Shown: positions 34,945-43,751 of the stretch, piece by piece | Position numbering within the stretch: the first letter of the stretch is position 1 | Layout: each line of letters opens with the position of its first letter | Assembly (NCBI RefSeq): GCF_017316125.1 | Contig: NZ_JAFLWA010000012.1 | Span: 1-64,000, forward strand | Reading direction: 5' to 3' | Length of the DNA: 64,000 nucleotides | Origin: Enterococcus sp. DIV0660C | GTDB lineage: Bacteria; Bacillota; Bacilli; Lactobacillales; Enterococcaceae | Position numbers and translations under genes: made by a program | The notes under the pieces: model-generated | Seen by the model: the letters and a program-made list of their open reading frames with translations, nothing else | What the model was told of the DNA's origin: nothing | Databases searched by the model: none

Positions 34945-35767
34945 GATTATTCTCCTTTAGATTAAAATAGTTTGACAGGAAGTAGCCAATTCCTGATTGT
35001 TTGTTTGTCAATGTTTGATGTGTTGCATGTTTTTTCACTTCTTCGGATGCATTAGCCATTGCAACGCTAATGCCAGAAGCTGAAAACATTTCTAAATCGT
35101 TTTTACCGTCTCCGAATGAAATGGTTCTTTCTTTTGGAATTTGATAACGTTTTTGTAAATCCTGAATTGCACTGGCTTTACTGATTCCAGACGGCGTAAC
35201 TTCAATATTATTTTCGTGAGAAGAAGAAAGGGTTAACTGTTCAATTGTAGCAAGCTGCTTTTTCAAAGGTTCTAAGATCGAATAATCGTTTTCTGCAATC
35301 ACGATTGCGTTGACTAACTCATCTGCAACCTCTATTAGTTCGGTTTTCGAATCGATTCCAAACAATTGAGAATCTTGTCCAGAACTTAGCCTAGCTTGAT
35401 CTTCTTTTTTAAAATATTCTGGTAGTTGATTCGTATAAAAAGTTTTCCTTTTACCAAAGAAAAAAAGTGCCGCCTGTGAATTATGAGTTAAGTCAACAAG
35501 CTGAGCTGCTGCTTGTGGATTGATTTGTTCACAAAATAAACGATCTTCATACTCATAAACACAACCATTAGAAGCCACAACTTGGACATCTGGACTTAGG
35601 AATTGAGCAATTTCTTTCGCAGCATAATGTTTTCTTCCAGTAGCAACATAAATAATATGTCCCATAGTGAGTAGCTGATTGATTACACTTTTATTTTTTT
35701 CAGAAATTTTTAAATCTGAATCAACTAAAGTACCATCAATATCCATAAATATAAGGTGCTTTTTCAT
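34889..35767 (-). CDS. Cof-type HAD-IIB phosphatase
   Basis: 292 aa from ATG 35767 (AAAGGAG before it). HAD motif I is DIDGTLVDSD, and the C-terminal GDGKNDLEMF is motif IV. Dephosphorylates sugar phosphates or flavin-like compounds. The last 20 or so residues arise from the overlap with the SIS gene and look unlike normal family ends. Its ATG overlaps the lacI-type stop (TAAAATG). Confidence 0.88.
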   Translation of the reverse strand: MKKHLIFMDIDGTLVDSDLKISEKNKSVINQLLTMGHIIYVATGRKHYAAKEIAQFLSPDVQVVASNGCVYEYEDRLFCEQINPQAAAQLVDLTHNSQAALFFFGKRKTFYTNQLPEYFKKEDQARLSSGQDSQLFGIDSKTELIEVADELVNAIVIAENDYSILEPLKKQLATIEQLTLSSSHENNIEVTPSGISKASAIQDLQKRYQIPKERTISFGDGKNDLEMFSASGISVAMANASEEVKKHATHQTLTNKQSGIGYFLSNYFNLKENNHEGTDHVELHQPRTAYFT

Positions 35768-35768
35768 T

Positions 35769-36827
35769 TTATTCTCCTTTTGTTTGTATACCACATGATT
35801 CTCTGATAATTAATTCAGGTGTATGTTTGTGTAAAGTTATAAGTGGTTTGTCATTGATTAAAGCTAATAGTGATTCCATTGCAGAAACTGCTAGTGTCGC
35901 ATTTTTTTGATCAACGGTTGTCAAACGAGGAACAGTATATTCACCATCTGGGAAAGCATCACAGCTAACAATTTTTAGGTCTTTTGGACAATTCAATCCG
36001 TGATCAGTTAATGCTCGGATGGCACCAATAGCAACTTTATCATTAATGGTGATAACAGCACTTGGTTGTTTTTCAGCCGAGAGTAAAGACTCCATACTTT
36101 CATAACCATCTTTCGTGTAAAAATCACTTAGATAGACAAAATCTGGATCAAACTCCCCATAGAGGCTCATAGTTTTTTTAAAGGTTGCAAGACGTTCTGA
36201 AGTAATTTTGATGCCTGATTCTCCACCAAGAAAACCGATCTTTTTATGACCTAAAGCTAATAGGTGTTGAACTGCAGCTTTTGTTCCAGCAACTAAATCT
36301 CGTTCAATAAATGTTAGTGGAAAGGTCGGATCTTTTTGACCAATAACTACAACGGGTATTTGCTGATTTAAATTTGTTAGCGCCTGAATGTAAGTGTCAG
36401 AGGGATAATCCTTGTCGATTTCGCCACCAAGAATAAAGACACCATCAATTCGTTTTTCAAGGATAGTATGAAAAACAGATTGTTCTTGTTGCGTAGTGGG
36501 TAATGCTTTCTGTTTACCTGCAGCCATGGTGTTGAACAATAAAAGAGAATACCCAGCTTCATAACTTGCTGTCTCCAAATGAGAAACCAACGCAGTGAAA
36601 TAGGGATTATTGATATCTGGTACAACAACAGCTAAATTTCGAGTTACACTTGATACCATGCCACGAGCGAGCATACTTGGTTGAAATTCTTGCTCATCAA
36701 TTATTTTTTGAACAAGTTTTCTTTTTTCTTCTTTAACAGAAGGATGGTTGTTAATTACTCGTGAAACAGTTGTCACCGAAACACCTGCTTGTTGAGCAAT
36801 TTCTTTGATTGTAATTTTCTTCTTCAA
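35769..36827 (-). CDS. LacI-family transcriptional regulator, TTG start
   Basis: 352 aa. The helix-turn-helix ITIKEIAQQAGVSVTTVSRVIN is followed by a periplasmic-binding-protein-like sensor domain. I start at TTG 36827: AAAGGAGG is 7 nt before it, and starting earlier would put the SD inside the gene. First gene of LacI-HAD-SIS(-DUF2200), divergent from ROK-GH9-IIC. Likely binds the AACGTT-centred palindromes at 36887, 36980 and 39304. Confidence 0.9.
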   Translation of the reverse strand: MKKKITIKEIAQQAGVSVTTVSRVINNHPSVKEEKRKLVQKIIDEQEFQPSMLARGMVSSVTRNLAVVVPDINNPYFTALVSHLETASYEAGYSLLLFNTMAAGKQKALPTTQQEQSVFHTILEKRIDGVFILGGEIDKDYPSDTYIQALTNLNQQIPVVVIGQKDPTFPLTFIERDLVAGTKAAVQHLLALGHKKIGFLGGESGIKITSERLATFKKTMSLYGEFDPDFVYLSDFYTKDGYESMESLLSAEKQPSAVITINDKVAIGAIRALTDHGLNCPKDLKIVSCDAFPDGEYTVPRLTTVDQKNATLAVSAMESLLALINDKPLITLHKHTPELIIRESCGIQTKGE

Positions 36828-36886
36828 GAGAAAACCTCCTTTACAAAACAACTATAAAGGATATACAACTAAAATACAACATTTTT

Positions 36887-36993
36887 TGATAACGTTACCA
36901 ATTTGTATTTTTTAGTATTGACAGCGTTTTATAGTTCGGTTAACATAATCGTTGTAAGCGGTTCAATAGTTATTCTTTTTGGTAACGTTATCA
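36887..36993 (+). promoter_or_regulatory. Divergent promoter region with two LacI operators
   Basis: TGATAACGTTACCA (36887-36900) and TGGTAACGTTATCA (36980-36993) are exact reverse complements of each other, 93 bp apart, with the CG centre typical of LacI-family operators. Between them lie TTGACA (36918-36923) with a weak -10 TAACAT (36941-36946) toward the ROK gene, and TGTAAGCGGTTCAA (36953-36966), a partial cre (about 12 of 14). Paired sites could support a repression loop. Confidence 0.8.
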
Positions 36994-37012
36994 TTTTTTA
37001 GGAGTGTGAAAA

Positions 37013-37993
37013 ATGCAAGAAACAGTATTAGCTGTAGATCTCGGTGGAACAAAACTACTTGTTGGAGAAATCAATCAACAAGGACACATCTTTGCCACAA
37101 ACTATTATGCCTCAGATGTATCATCTCAACGGGCTGCTATAACACAAATTAAATTTGCTATTCAAGATTTCTTAACTAATACAAAACTAGTTGGTAAGAT
37201 AATCGGGATTAGTTTAGCTATTGTCGGGCGCGTAGATGAGGATAGTGGTATCTGGTTCGAGCTTTCTCCAGGAAACTCAGATTCAATTGAGTTAGCAAAG
37301 GAATTAGAAAATTTTTTTACTTTACCATGCATCATCAACAATGATGTAACTAGTGCAACCTATGCAGAAAGTTATTTGGGGATAGGTAAGCAAACAAAAA
37401 ACTTTGTGTATTTAAATGTCGGAACAGGAATTGCTGCCAGAATCGTAACAAACGGAAGTCTTATTCATGGTAACAGCTTTAATGCGGGGGAGGTCGGGCA
37501 TATGGTAGTTGATATGAACATGAAGCGAAAATGTGCCTGTGGTCGAGTAGGTTGTGTCGAAACGTTTGCTTCAGGGCTAGGGATGAGCCATCAAATCGAG
37601 GAGTGGTTGCCCGATTTCCCTGAATCTTTATTGGCTAGAGCAGAAATGCCAAAACGTTACTATACCCAAGAGATATTTGAAGCAGCAGAAAAAGGTGATG
37701 ATTTAGCAGAAAAAGTTCTTAAAAGAGCTGTTCAGGGAATTAGCGAACTTATCATGAATCTCGTGCGCGTTTCTGATACAGAAGCAGTTATTTTAGGTGG
37801 TGGAGTGATGAATAATCAGTTTTTTTTCCACCAAATTGTCACTCGTTTAAATAAAAAAACAATTCGTTTTGTAAAAAAAGGAATCCATCAAACCTCTTTG
37901 GATATCAATCAAATTACTTTAATTGGTGCTGGAATTCGAGGATTTGATAAACTACAGCAGGAGGAGAAAAAACGTGCAAAATTACGTGCTTAA
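37013..37993 (+). CDS. ROK-family sugar kinase
   Basis: 326 aa. N-terminal phosphate-binding VDLGGTKLLVG, the catalytic aspartate in INNDVTSA, and the ROK zinc motif CACGRVGC. Phosphorylates glucose, N-acetyl-amino sugars or glucosamine with ATP; specificity unclear. It leads an operon with a GH9 glycosidase and a PTS IIC, so it probably phosphorylates the unphosphorylated sugar released by the glycosidase. Its 3' end overlaps the GH9 start by 20 nt. Confidence 0.88.
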   Translation: MQETVLAVDLGGTKLLVGEINQQGHIFATNYYASDVSSQRAAITQIKFAIQDFLTNTKLVGKIIGISLAIVGRVDEDSGIWFELSPGNSDSIELAKELENFFTLPCIINNDVTSATYAESYLGIGKQTKNFVYLNVGTGIAARIVTNGSLIHGNSFNAGEVGHMVVDMNMKRKCACGRVGCVETFASGLGMSHQIEEWLPDFPESLLARAEMPKRYYTQEIFEAAEKGDDLAEKVLKRAVQGISELIMNLVRVSDTEAVILGGGVMNNQFFFHQIVTRLNKKTIRFVKKGIHQTSLDINQITLIGAGIRGFDKLQQEEKKRAKLRA

Positions 37994-40319
37994 AAGTCAA
38001 ATAATCCACCGACCATTATCGCTAGACACACTTGATACTTTTGAAGAGAATCAACAAAAAAAAGTCAAAATAACCAAGCAAATTCCAATTTATGGTACTT
38101 GGCACAAATCAGGTAGAGGAATAGTCTCGCAAACTGAGAAAGGTATACGTTTAACAGCTGAACCTAGTTATGATTCTTGGCCCGAGAATTACCCACAAGA
38201 TGGTGATTACGTGAACTATGGATATACAAGAGCAAGTTTATCAGTCAATGCTGACTGGCAAGATTATTCACAGTTAAAAATGACAATCACTAATAATTGT
38301 GAAAATATCAGCAATCCCACACTAACAATCCATTTTGTTAACGATGGAAAGATAAAAATCCCTGATCGTTACGATCGTGAAGGTTACCATGTAATTAACC
38401 TCTTCTCTGGAACGAAAGAATATGTTTTAGATTTTAGCAGTTTGCCAAGAGATGTCATTAAAGAGATTTCTTTTACGATTGGTTCCAATGGTTCATATAT
38501 GAATCTTCCCGGCACATTGGACGTATCAATTGATGAACTCATCTTGGAAAAAAGTAATTACTCTCTCTCAACTAAAGGATGGCATGCCGATAAGGATAAA
38601 ATTATTTTTTCGCACATCGGTTATCAAACAAATGGTCAAAAGGAAGCAATCATCTCTTCACTATACGCTGGTAAGACTTTTTACTTAGTTGAGGAAAATA
38701 CGAGCACCGTCGTTTTCAGTCAGACTGTATCACTGATAACTAATGACCAAGGGCAATTTGGGATTCTTGATTTTACAGATTGGCAAGTTCCTGGAACCTA
38801 TCATTTAAAAGTAGAGCAGCTGAGTACAAAGACCTTCGCAATTAAAAATCAGTTCATTTCATTGTTACAAAACTCGCTTTGGAAAAGTTTGAACTTTATT
38901 TTTTGTGAACGGTGTGGATGTCCAATCAGTGGGATACATGGCACATGCCATCAAGATGTACTGGCTACTCATGAAGGCAAAAAAATTATTTTTAATGGTG
39001 GCTGGCATGATGCAGGTGACCTCTCTCAACAATTAGTTCAAACGACAGAAGTTACTTTAGCCCTTTTTTTAGCAGCCGCGAGTCAAGATTCACGAGATAC
39101 TTTGCTAGCAGAACGTCTAAGAGAAGAAGGGGCTTGGGGAATAGATTTTATTTTAAAAACTCGACTCGGCCAAGGATTTCGCGCTACCAGTGCGGGGGTG
39201 ACACGTTGGACAAATAATCAATTGGGAGACATGGATGACGTAGTTGCGCGAGTACATAACAGCCCTTATGATAATTTTTTAATTGTTGGTTGTTTAGCGA
39301 AAATTTTGGTAACGTTACCAAAAGAACATGAATTACATTCTGTTCTTTCTTCTATTCTAGAAGAAGACTATCAGGATGCAAAAATTGGTTTTGAACAAGC
39401 GCCGTTTCATCATGAGCCAATTTTTTGGGAACATACGTATAACACCTCAAAAAGTTTATATTTAGCTACGCTAATCTGGACCAATAGTTTGATGTATCAA
39501 GCGACCGGTAAATCCTTTTTTATTATTGAGACAGAGAAGCTACTTCCAAAATTACTAATGTGTCAGGAACAAACAGGTATTTCATTGGACGATGGAACAC
39601 TTTTACAAGGATTTTTCTATCGTGATGAACAAAAAAAAATCATCCAACACTTTAATCATCAAGCAAGAGAGCATCTTTATGCCTACGCTTTCTCAGAGGC
39701 AATCAAAGTTGTGAATAAAAATCTACAAAGTGAGATTCGTATAGCCGCTAGACATTACGGTGACTATCTAACCTATTTAGCGAGTGCTACAGCCCCTTAT
39801 CCAATGATTGCCAGCGGGATTTATAAAATGAGTGAGAAAGACGACGATGCATCATTTCATCGTCAACACCTATTGGTCGATGAAAAGGCGCGCGTCGAAT
39901 TTAAAGAGCAGCTATTAGCTGGTCAAAAGATTGCACCAGGTCTTTATCTAAAAAAATTTCCTGTGTGGTTTTCCTTCCGTGGAAATAATGCTGTGCTTCT
40001 ATCAATGGGTGAAAGTGCAACGATAATAGGAAATTTATTAACAGATGATAAGTTAAAGAATATTGGATTCAAACAGCTTCAATGGCTCATTGGAAAAAAT
40101 CCGTTCGGACAATCAATGATGTATGGAGAAGGGTACAACTATCCGCAGATGTATACTGTTTCTTCAGGTGAAATGATTGGTGAACTACCAGTTGGGATTC
40201 AGACTTTTGAAAATCAAGATATTCCCTATTGGCCACAATTTAACAATGCCACATATAAAGAAGTTTGGGTTGGACTTGCAGGAAAGTGGTTGTCCGTCGT
40301 TCATGCATTGAGTATATAA
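37974..40319 (+). CDS. Cytoplasmic GH9-family glycosidase with N-terminal Ig-like (CelD_N) domain
   Basis: 781 aa from GTG 37974, behind CAGGAGGAG. Residues about 1-200 hold a beta-rich carbohydrate-binding-like region, about 205-300 an Ig-like CelD_N domain, then an (alpha/alpha)6 barrel. GGWHDAGD (342-349) carries the GH9 catalytic base aspartates; WLIGKNPFGQSMMYGEG is the conserved C-terminal region; Glu763 in TYKEVWVGLAG fits the acid. No signal peptide, so it acts inside the cell on imported oligosaccharides, unlike secreted cellulases. Cytoplasmic GH9 enzymes beside amino-sugar genes are known as exo-beta-glucosaminidases; with a SIS isomerase and ROK kinase here I favour that over cellobiose. 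A LacI-type palindrome lies inside the gene. Confidence 0.85.
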   Translation: MQNYVLKSQIIHRPLSLDTLDTFEENQQKKVKITKQIPIYGTWHKSGRGIVSQTEKGIRLTAEPSYDSWPENYPQDGDYVNYGYTRASLSVNADWQDYSQLKMTITNNCENISNPTLTIHFVNDGKIKIPDRYDREGYHVINLFSGTKEYVLDFSSLPRDVIKEISFTIGSNGSYMNLPGTLDVSIDELILEKSNYSLSTKGWHADKDKIIFSHIGYQTNGQKEAIISSLYAGKTFYLVEENTSTVVFSQTVSLITNDQGQFGILDFTDWQVPGTYHLKVEQLSTKTFAIKNQFISLLQNSLWKSLNFIFCERCGCPISGIHGTCHQDVLATHEGKKIIFNGGWHDAGDLSQQLVQTTEVTLALFLAAASQDSRDTLLAERLREEGAWGIDFILKTRLGQGFRATSAGVTRWTNNQLGDMDDVVARVHNSPYDNFLIVGCLAKILVTLPKEHELHSVLSSILEEDYQDAKIGFEQAPFHHEPIFWEHTYNTSKSLYLATLIWTNSLMYQATGKSFFIIETEKLLPKLLMCQEQTGISLDDGTLLQGFFYRDEQKKIIQHFNHQAREHLYAYAFSEAIKVVNKNLQSEIRIAARHYGDYLTYLASATAPYPMIASGIYKMSEKDDDASFHRQHLLVDEKARVEFKEQLLAGQKIAPGLYLKKFPVWFSFRGNNAVLLSMGESATIIGNLLTDDKLKNIGFKQLQWLIGKNPFGQSMMYGEGYNYPQMYTVSSGEMIGELPVGIQTFENQDIPYWPQFNNATYKEVWVGLAGKWLSVVHALSI
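39304..39323. promoter_or_regulatory. Intragenic perfect palindrome, likely LacI operator
   Basis: TTTTGGTAACGTTACCAAAA, a perfect 20-bp palindrome inside the GH9 gene, contains the same TGGTAACGTTACCA core as the two operators at 36887 and 36980. It may be an auxiliary operator for looping or a roadblock. Confidence 0.6.
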
Positions 40320-40334
40320 AAAAGGAGAATGACT

Positions 40335-41648
40335 ATGTTGAAAAATCCCGGAATAACTAAAGAAACAATCGGCGAAATAATTGCACTTTATGCAAATAAA
40401 ATTTCAACCAATCGATACATTGCTGCTATTCGAGATGCTTTTGCCAGTACGATTCCAATTACAATTGCCTCCGCATTTTTTGTTTTGATTAATAATGTTT
40501 TGCTTGCTGAAGAAACTGGTCTACTACGAGAAATCCCTGGAAGAACGTTCCTTTCAGAGCTCTGTGTCCAAGGTTACAACGGAACGATCGGGATGTTGGG
40601 AATTATGGTCACATTCTTGATTGGCTATCGTTTAGCACGTTCTTACGGAAATGACGGAGCGCTTGAAGGAATCATTGCCTTAGCTTGTTATATCACCTTA
40701 ATTCCCAATACATTGACTATTGTAGGAAACAATGGAGAATCAATTCAAGCCAATGGTATTTTGACACAAACTTATACTAGCGCCTCAACCATGTTGCTAG
40801 GTATTTTAGCTGCGTTGTTTGGCATTACTCTTTTATGTAAATTATCTACTAACGAAAAATTGAAAATAAAAATGCCTGATAGTGTGCCCCCTGCAATCGC
40901 AAAGTCATTTAATTTACTTATTCCTGCATTATTGACGATCACTGTTTTTGCACTGTTGGAAACAGGTATCAGAACTTTAACTGGAGTAACTGTTCCTGAA
41001 TTAGTCATTGAAGTGCTACAAGCACCACTAGTTGGCGGATTCCAATCATTGTCTGGTATTTTATTGTATGTTTTTCTTTCAACAGTTGTCTTCATTTTTG
41101 GTATTCACGGTTCATTCGTTTTTGGTGCAATTTCAGGTCCTATTTTATTAACTTCTTTGCAACAAAATATTGATGCCATCAATAGTGGAAATGTAGTCCC
41201 TAATATTGTTACTCAGTCGTTTCTTGATGCCTATGTGTATATGGGCGGAGGGGGCACAATGATTTGTTTAGTAATCACTGTGTTAATTGCATCTAAACGA
41301 AAAGATGAAAGAATGATTGCAAAATTAGGTGGCATTTCTAGTATTTTTAATATTAGCGAACCAATGATGTTTGGTTTACCAATCGTATTTAATCCAATTT
41401 ATGCTGTCCCATTTTGTCTGACACCAATAGTAGCGACAGTTTCAGCTTATTTAGCAACAAGTTGGGAATGGGTCAAACCAACATATATTTCTATCCCATG
41501 GGTAACTCCGCCAATTCTTTCCGGTTACTTAGCAACAGCAGGTGATATCCGTGCTTCGCTTTTACAAGCTGTGATTATTTTATTAGGAATTCTTGTCTAT
41601 TTACCATTCGTACTTTTATCAAATAAAATGATTAAAGAGGATTTATAA
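40335..41648 (+). CDS. PTS EIIC, lactose/cellobiose family, without adjacent IIA/IIB
   Basis: 437 aa, about ten membrane spans. Signatures: IKMPDSVPPAIAKSFNLLIP, FIFGIHGSFVFGAISGP and SEPMMFGLPIVFNP with the conserved glutamate. Starts at ATG 40335 behind AAAGGAG; ATG 40329 is too close to the SD. Last gene of the ROK-GH9-IIC operon. Needs a IIB and IIA from elsewhere, for instance the IIB at 5128. Confidence 0.9.
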   Translation: MLKNPGITKETIGEIIALYANKISTNRYIAAIRDAFASTIPITIASAFFVLINNVLLAEETGLLREIPGRTFLSELCVQGYNGTIGMLGIMVTFLIGYRLARSYGNDGALEGIIALACYITLIPNTLTIVGNNGESIQANGILTQTYTSASTMLLGILAALFGITLLCKLSTNEKLKIKMPDSVPPAIAKSFNLLIPALLTITVFALLETGIRTLTGVTVPELVIEVLQAPLVGGFQSLSGILLYVFLSTVVFIFGIHGSFVFGAISGPILLTSLQQNIDAINSGNVVPNIVTQSFLDAYVYMGGGGTMICLVITVLIASKRKDERMIAKLGGISSIFNISEPMMFGLPIVFNPIYAVPFCLTPIVATVSAYLATSWEWVKPTYISIPWVTPPILSGYLATAGDIRASLLQAVIILLGILVYLPFVLLSNKMIKEDL

Positions 41649-41719
41649 TTCAAGAGAATTACCAGCTATCAAGAATATAAAAAGATTTTTAAACAGGTAA
41701 GTGTAGACAAAACTATTAG

Positions 41720-41757
41720 AAAAAGAGCCAATGATTTATAATTTTTTGGCTCTTTTT
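41720..41757. terminator. Bidirectional terminator
   Basis: AAAAAGAGCCAA (41720-41731) pairs with TTGGCTCTTTTT (41746-41757). Confidence 0.82.
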
Positions 41758-41762
41758 CCTAC

Positions 41763-42422
41763 TTATGCAAAATATTCTGGATATCTTTCTACAACTGACT
41801 CTTGCTCATTCAGCATCATATGCAAATGTAAAATCGTCAAAAAACGAACTTCTTCAGGATTTTTAGCCACCAGTGCATCAAATAATTGCTGGTGCTGGTT
41901 CGTGATAGTTTCCCAAGGCAACCCAGAAATCGTTACCCGCAACCAACGAAATCGCTCTAAATGTGTATTATGATTGTCTAACCAATTCCAAACTTCTTTG
42001 CGTTCGGCAATATCAAAACAAGTCTCATGGAACAAATTATCCGCATAGAAAAATCCACGTGCATCTTGTTCTTCAATTTTTTTTTGTTGTAAATTTAATA
42101 TTTCTTGTAATCGTTGTTGTGTTTCAGGCGTTAGTTTTGTACAACATTCAACCATGATTTGCTGTTCGAGTTGCTCGCGGACAAAGCGCGCATTTTGTGC
42201 AGAAGACAGATCAATTTTTGAAATATAGGTGCCACTTTGAGGAATCGTATAAACAAGTTCTTGTTGACGTAGCTGTATCAAAGATTCACGAATAGGGGTA
42301 CGACCAATATCAAGTAAGTCTTCTAAACTTTTTTCAGAAATTTTGCGTCCTGGTTCTAAATCTGAAAAAATAATTCGTTTTCTAATTTCCTGGTATGCTT
42401 GATTTTGTAAGCTATCCATCAT
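41763..42422 (-). CDS. GntR-family regulator, FCD subfamily
   Basis: 219 aa from ATG 42422, 6 nt behind GGAGGA; a nearer ATG overlaps the SD. Winged helix residues 5-70 (DLLDIGRTPIRESLIQLRQQ; wing QSGTYISKI), then an all-helical FCD domain with the metal/ligand histidines expected in LFHETCFDIA and LHLHMML. Divergent from the agmatine cluster and probably one of its regulators, although the enterococcal AguR known from E. faecalis is of a different family. Confidence 0.85.
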   Translation of the reverse strand: MMDSLQNQAYQEIRKRIIFSDLEPGRKISEKSLEDLLDIGRTPIRESLIQLRQQELVYTIPQSGTYISKIDLSSAQNARFVREQLEQQIMVECCTKLTPETQQRLQEILNLQQKKIEEQDARGFFYADNLFHETCFDIAERKEVWNWLDNHNTHLERFRWLRVTISGLPWETITNQHQQLFDALVAKNPEEVRFLTILHLHMMLNEQESVVERYPEYFA

Positions 42423-42533
42423 GTTCATTCCTCCAAATCCACCATCAATATCTGTTTTATTATAGCAGAAAACCATTGAAAAGTATGTTATGTAATCAGT
42501 AGCCATTTGCTCTTACTTTTATAGAAAAGACAT

Positions 42534-42564
42534 GTAACATGTTACGCAAAATGTAACATGTTCT
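42534..42564. promoter_or_regulatory. Repeated dyads between the GntR/FCD gene and aguB
   Basis: The perfect palindrome GTAACATGTTAC (42534-42545) is followed by a near copy, GTAACATGTTCT (42553-42564), 19 bp on. Probable binding sites for the FCD regulator or the RpiR protein. A promoter TTACAA (42602-42607), 17 bp, TATGCT (42625-42630) lies further toward aguB. Confidence 0.55.
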
Positions 42565-42695
42565 TTTTGTTTTCCATTCTTTTCTTAAACTAGAAAAGCC
42601 CTTACAACTCATAAGAAAAACTAGTATGCTCAAAATGTCAAAAGAATTACTCGAGTATAAACGACAAACAATAAATAACTGAAGGAGAATGCAAG

Positions 42696-43730
42696 ATGCA
42701 AAAACGTGACTTTATCGATACAAATGATTATTCAAGAGAAGAAGTAGAATACTTGATTAAATTGGGATTAAAATTAAAAGAATCAATTGCGAATGGGTAC
42801 TATCCTCCATTATTGAAAAACAAAACGTTAGGAATGATTTTTGAGCAATCTTCTACACGTACACGTGTATCCTTTGAAACAGCTATGACACAACTAGGCG
42901 GGCACGCACAATACCTTGCACCTGGACAAATTCAATTAGGCGGACACGAAAGTCTAGGAGATACGTCTCGTGTTTTATCTCGTTTGGTAGATATTTTGAT
43001 GGCTCGGGTAGAACGTCATGACTCAGTAGTTGAATTAGCCAAGACAGCAACAATTCCTGTAATCAATGGTATGAGTGATTACAATCATCCAACTCAAGAA
43101 TTAGGTGACATTATCACTATGACAGAACATCTGCCAGTTGGCAAAAAATTGAGTGACTGTAAAGTTGTTTTTGTCGGAGATGCAACACAGGTTTGTGTTT
43201 CTTTAATGTTTATTGCAACAAAAATGGGTATGAACTTTGTTCAATTCGGCCCAAAAGGATTTCAAATCAAACCAGAAACATTGGCTATCGGTGAAGCAAA
43301 TGCAAAAATATCTGGAGGAAGCGTATTAATTACTGACGATGCTGATCTTGCGATGAAAGATGCGGACTTTGTTTATACGGATGTTTGGTATGGCTTGTAT
43401 GAAGCGGAATTATCCGAAGAAGAACGAATGAATGTTTTCTATCCAAAATATCAAGTCAATGCAGACTTAATGAAAAAAGCTGCGCCACACGCTAAATTTA
43501 TGCATTGTCTACCAGCTACTCGTGGTGAAGAGGTAACTGATGAAGTATTGGATGCGCCTTGCTCAGTTGTGCTAGACGAAGCCGAAAACAGATTAACAGC
43601 GATGCGGGCTTTATTGGTTTACTTCTTAAATCCGTACTTAAACTATGCGAGTGAAGCAGTAGCAACAACATACGATAGTGAGTTTGAGCGTCTATTACGT
43701 CAAACGAAACAATACGAACGCAAAAATTAA
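42696..43730 (+). CDS. aguB: Putrescine carbamoyltransferase
   Basis: 344 aa. Carbamoyl-phosphate motif SSTRTR (52-57), the second-substrate loop in [11 protein letters not shown], and close agreement with the E. faecalis putrescine carbamoyltransferase as I recall it (for example [14 protein letters not shown] and [18 protein letters not shown], which mark it off from ornithine transcarbamylase). Converts N-carbamoylputrescine and phosphate to putrescine and carbamoyl phosphate. First gene of the agmatine deiminase operon; 21 nt before the antiporter. Confidence 0.95.
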   Translation: MQKRDFIDTNDYSREEVEYLIKLGLKLKESIANGYYPPLLKNKTLGMIFEQSSTRTRVSFETAMTQLGGHAQYLAPGQIQLGGHESLGDTSRVLSRLVDILMARVERHDSVVELAKTATIPVINGMSDYNHPTQELGDIITMTEHLPVGKKLSDCKVVFVGDATQVCVSLMFIATKMGMNFVQFGPKGFQIKPETLAIGEANAKISGGSVLITDDADLAMKDADFVYTDVWYGLYEAELSEEERMNVFYPKYQVNADLMKKAAPHAKFMHCLPATRGEEVTDEVLDAPCSVVLDEAENRLTAMRALLVYFLNPYLNYASEAVATTYDSEFERLLRQTKQYERKN

Positions 43731-43751
43731 AGTTAGAAAGGAGCAAGGATA

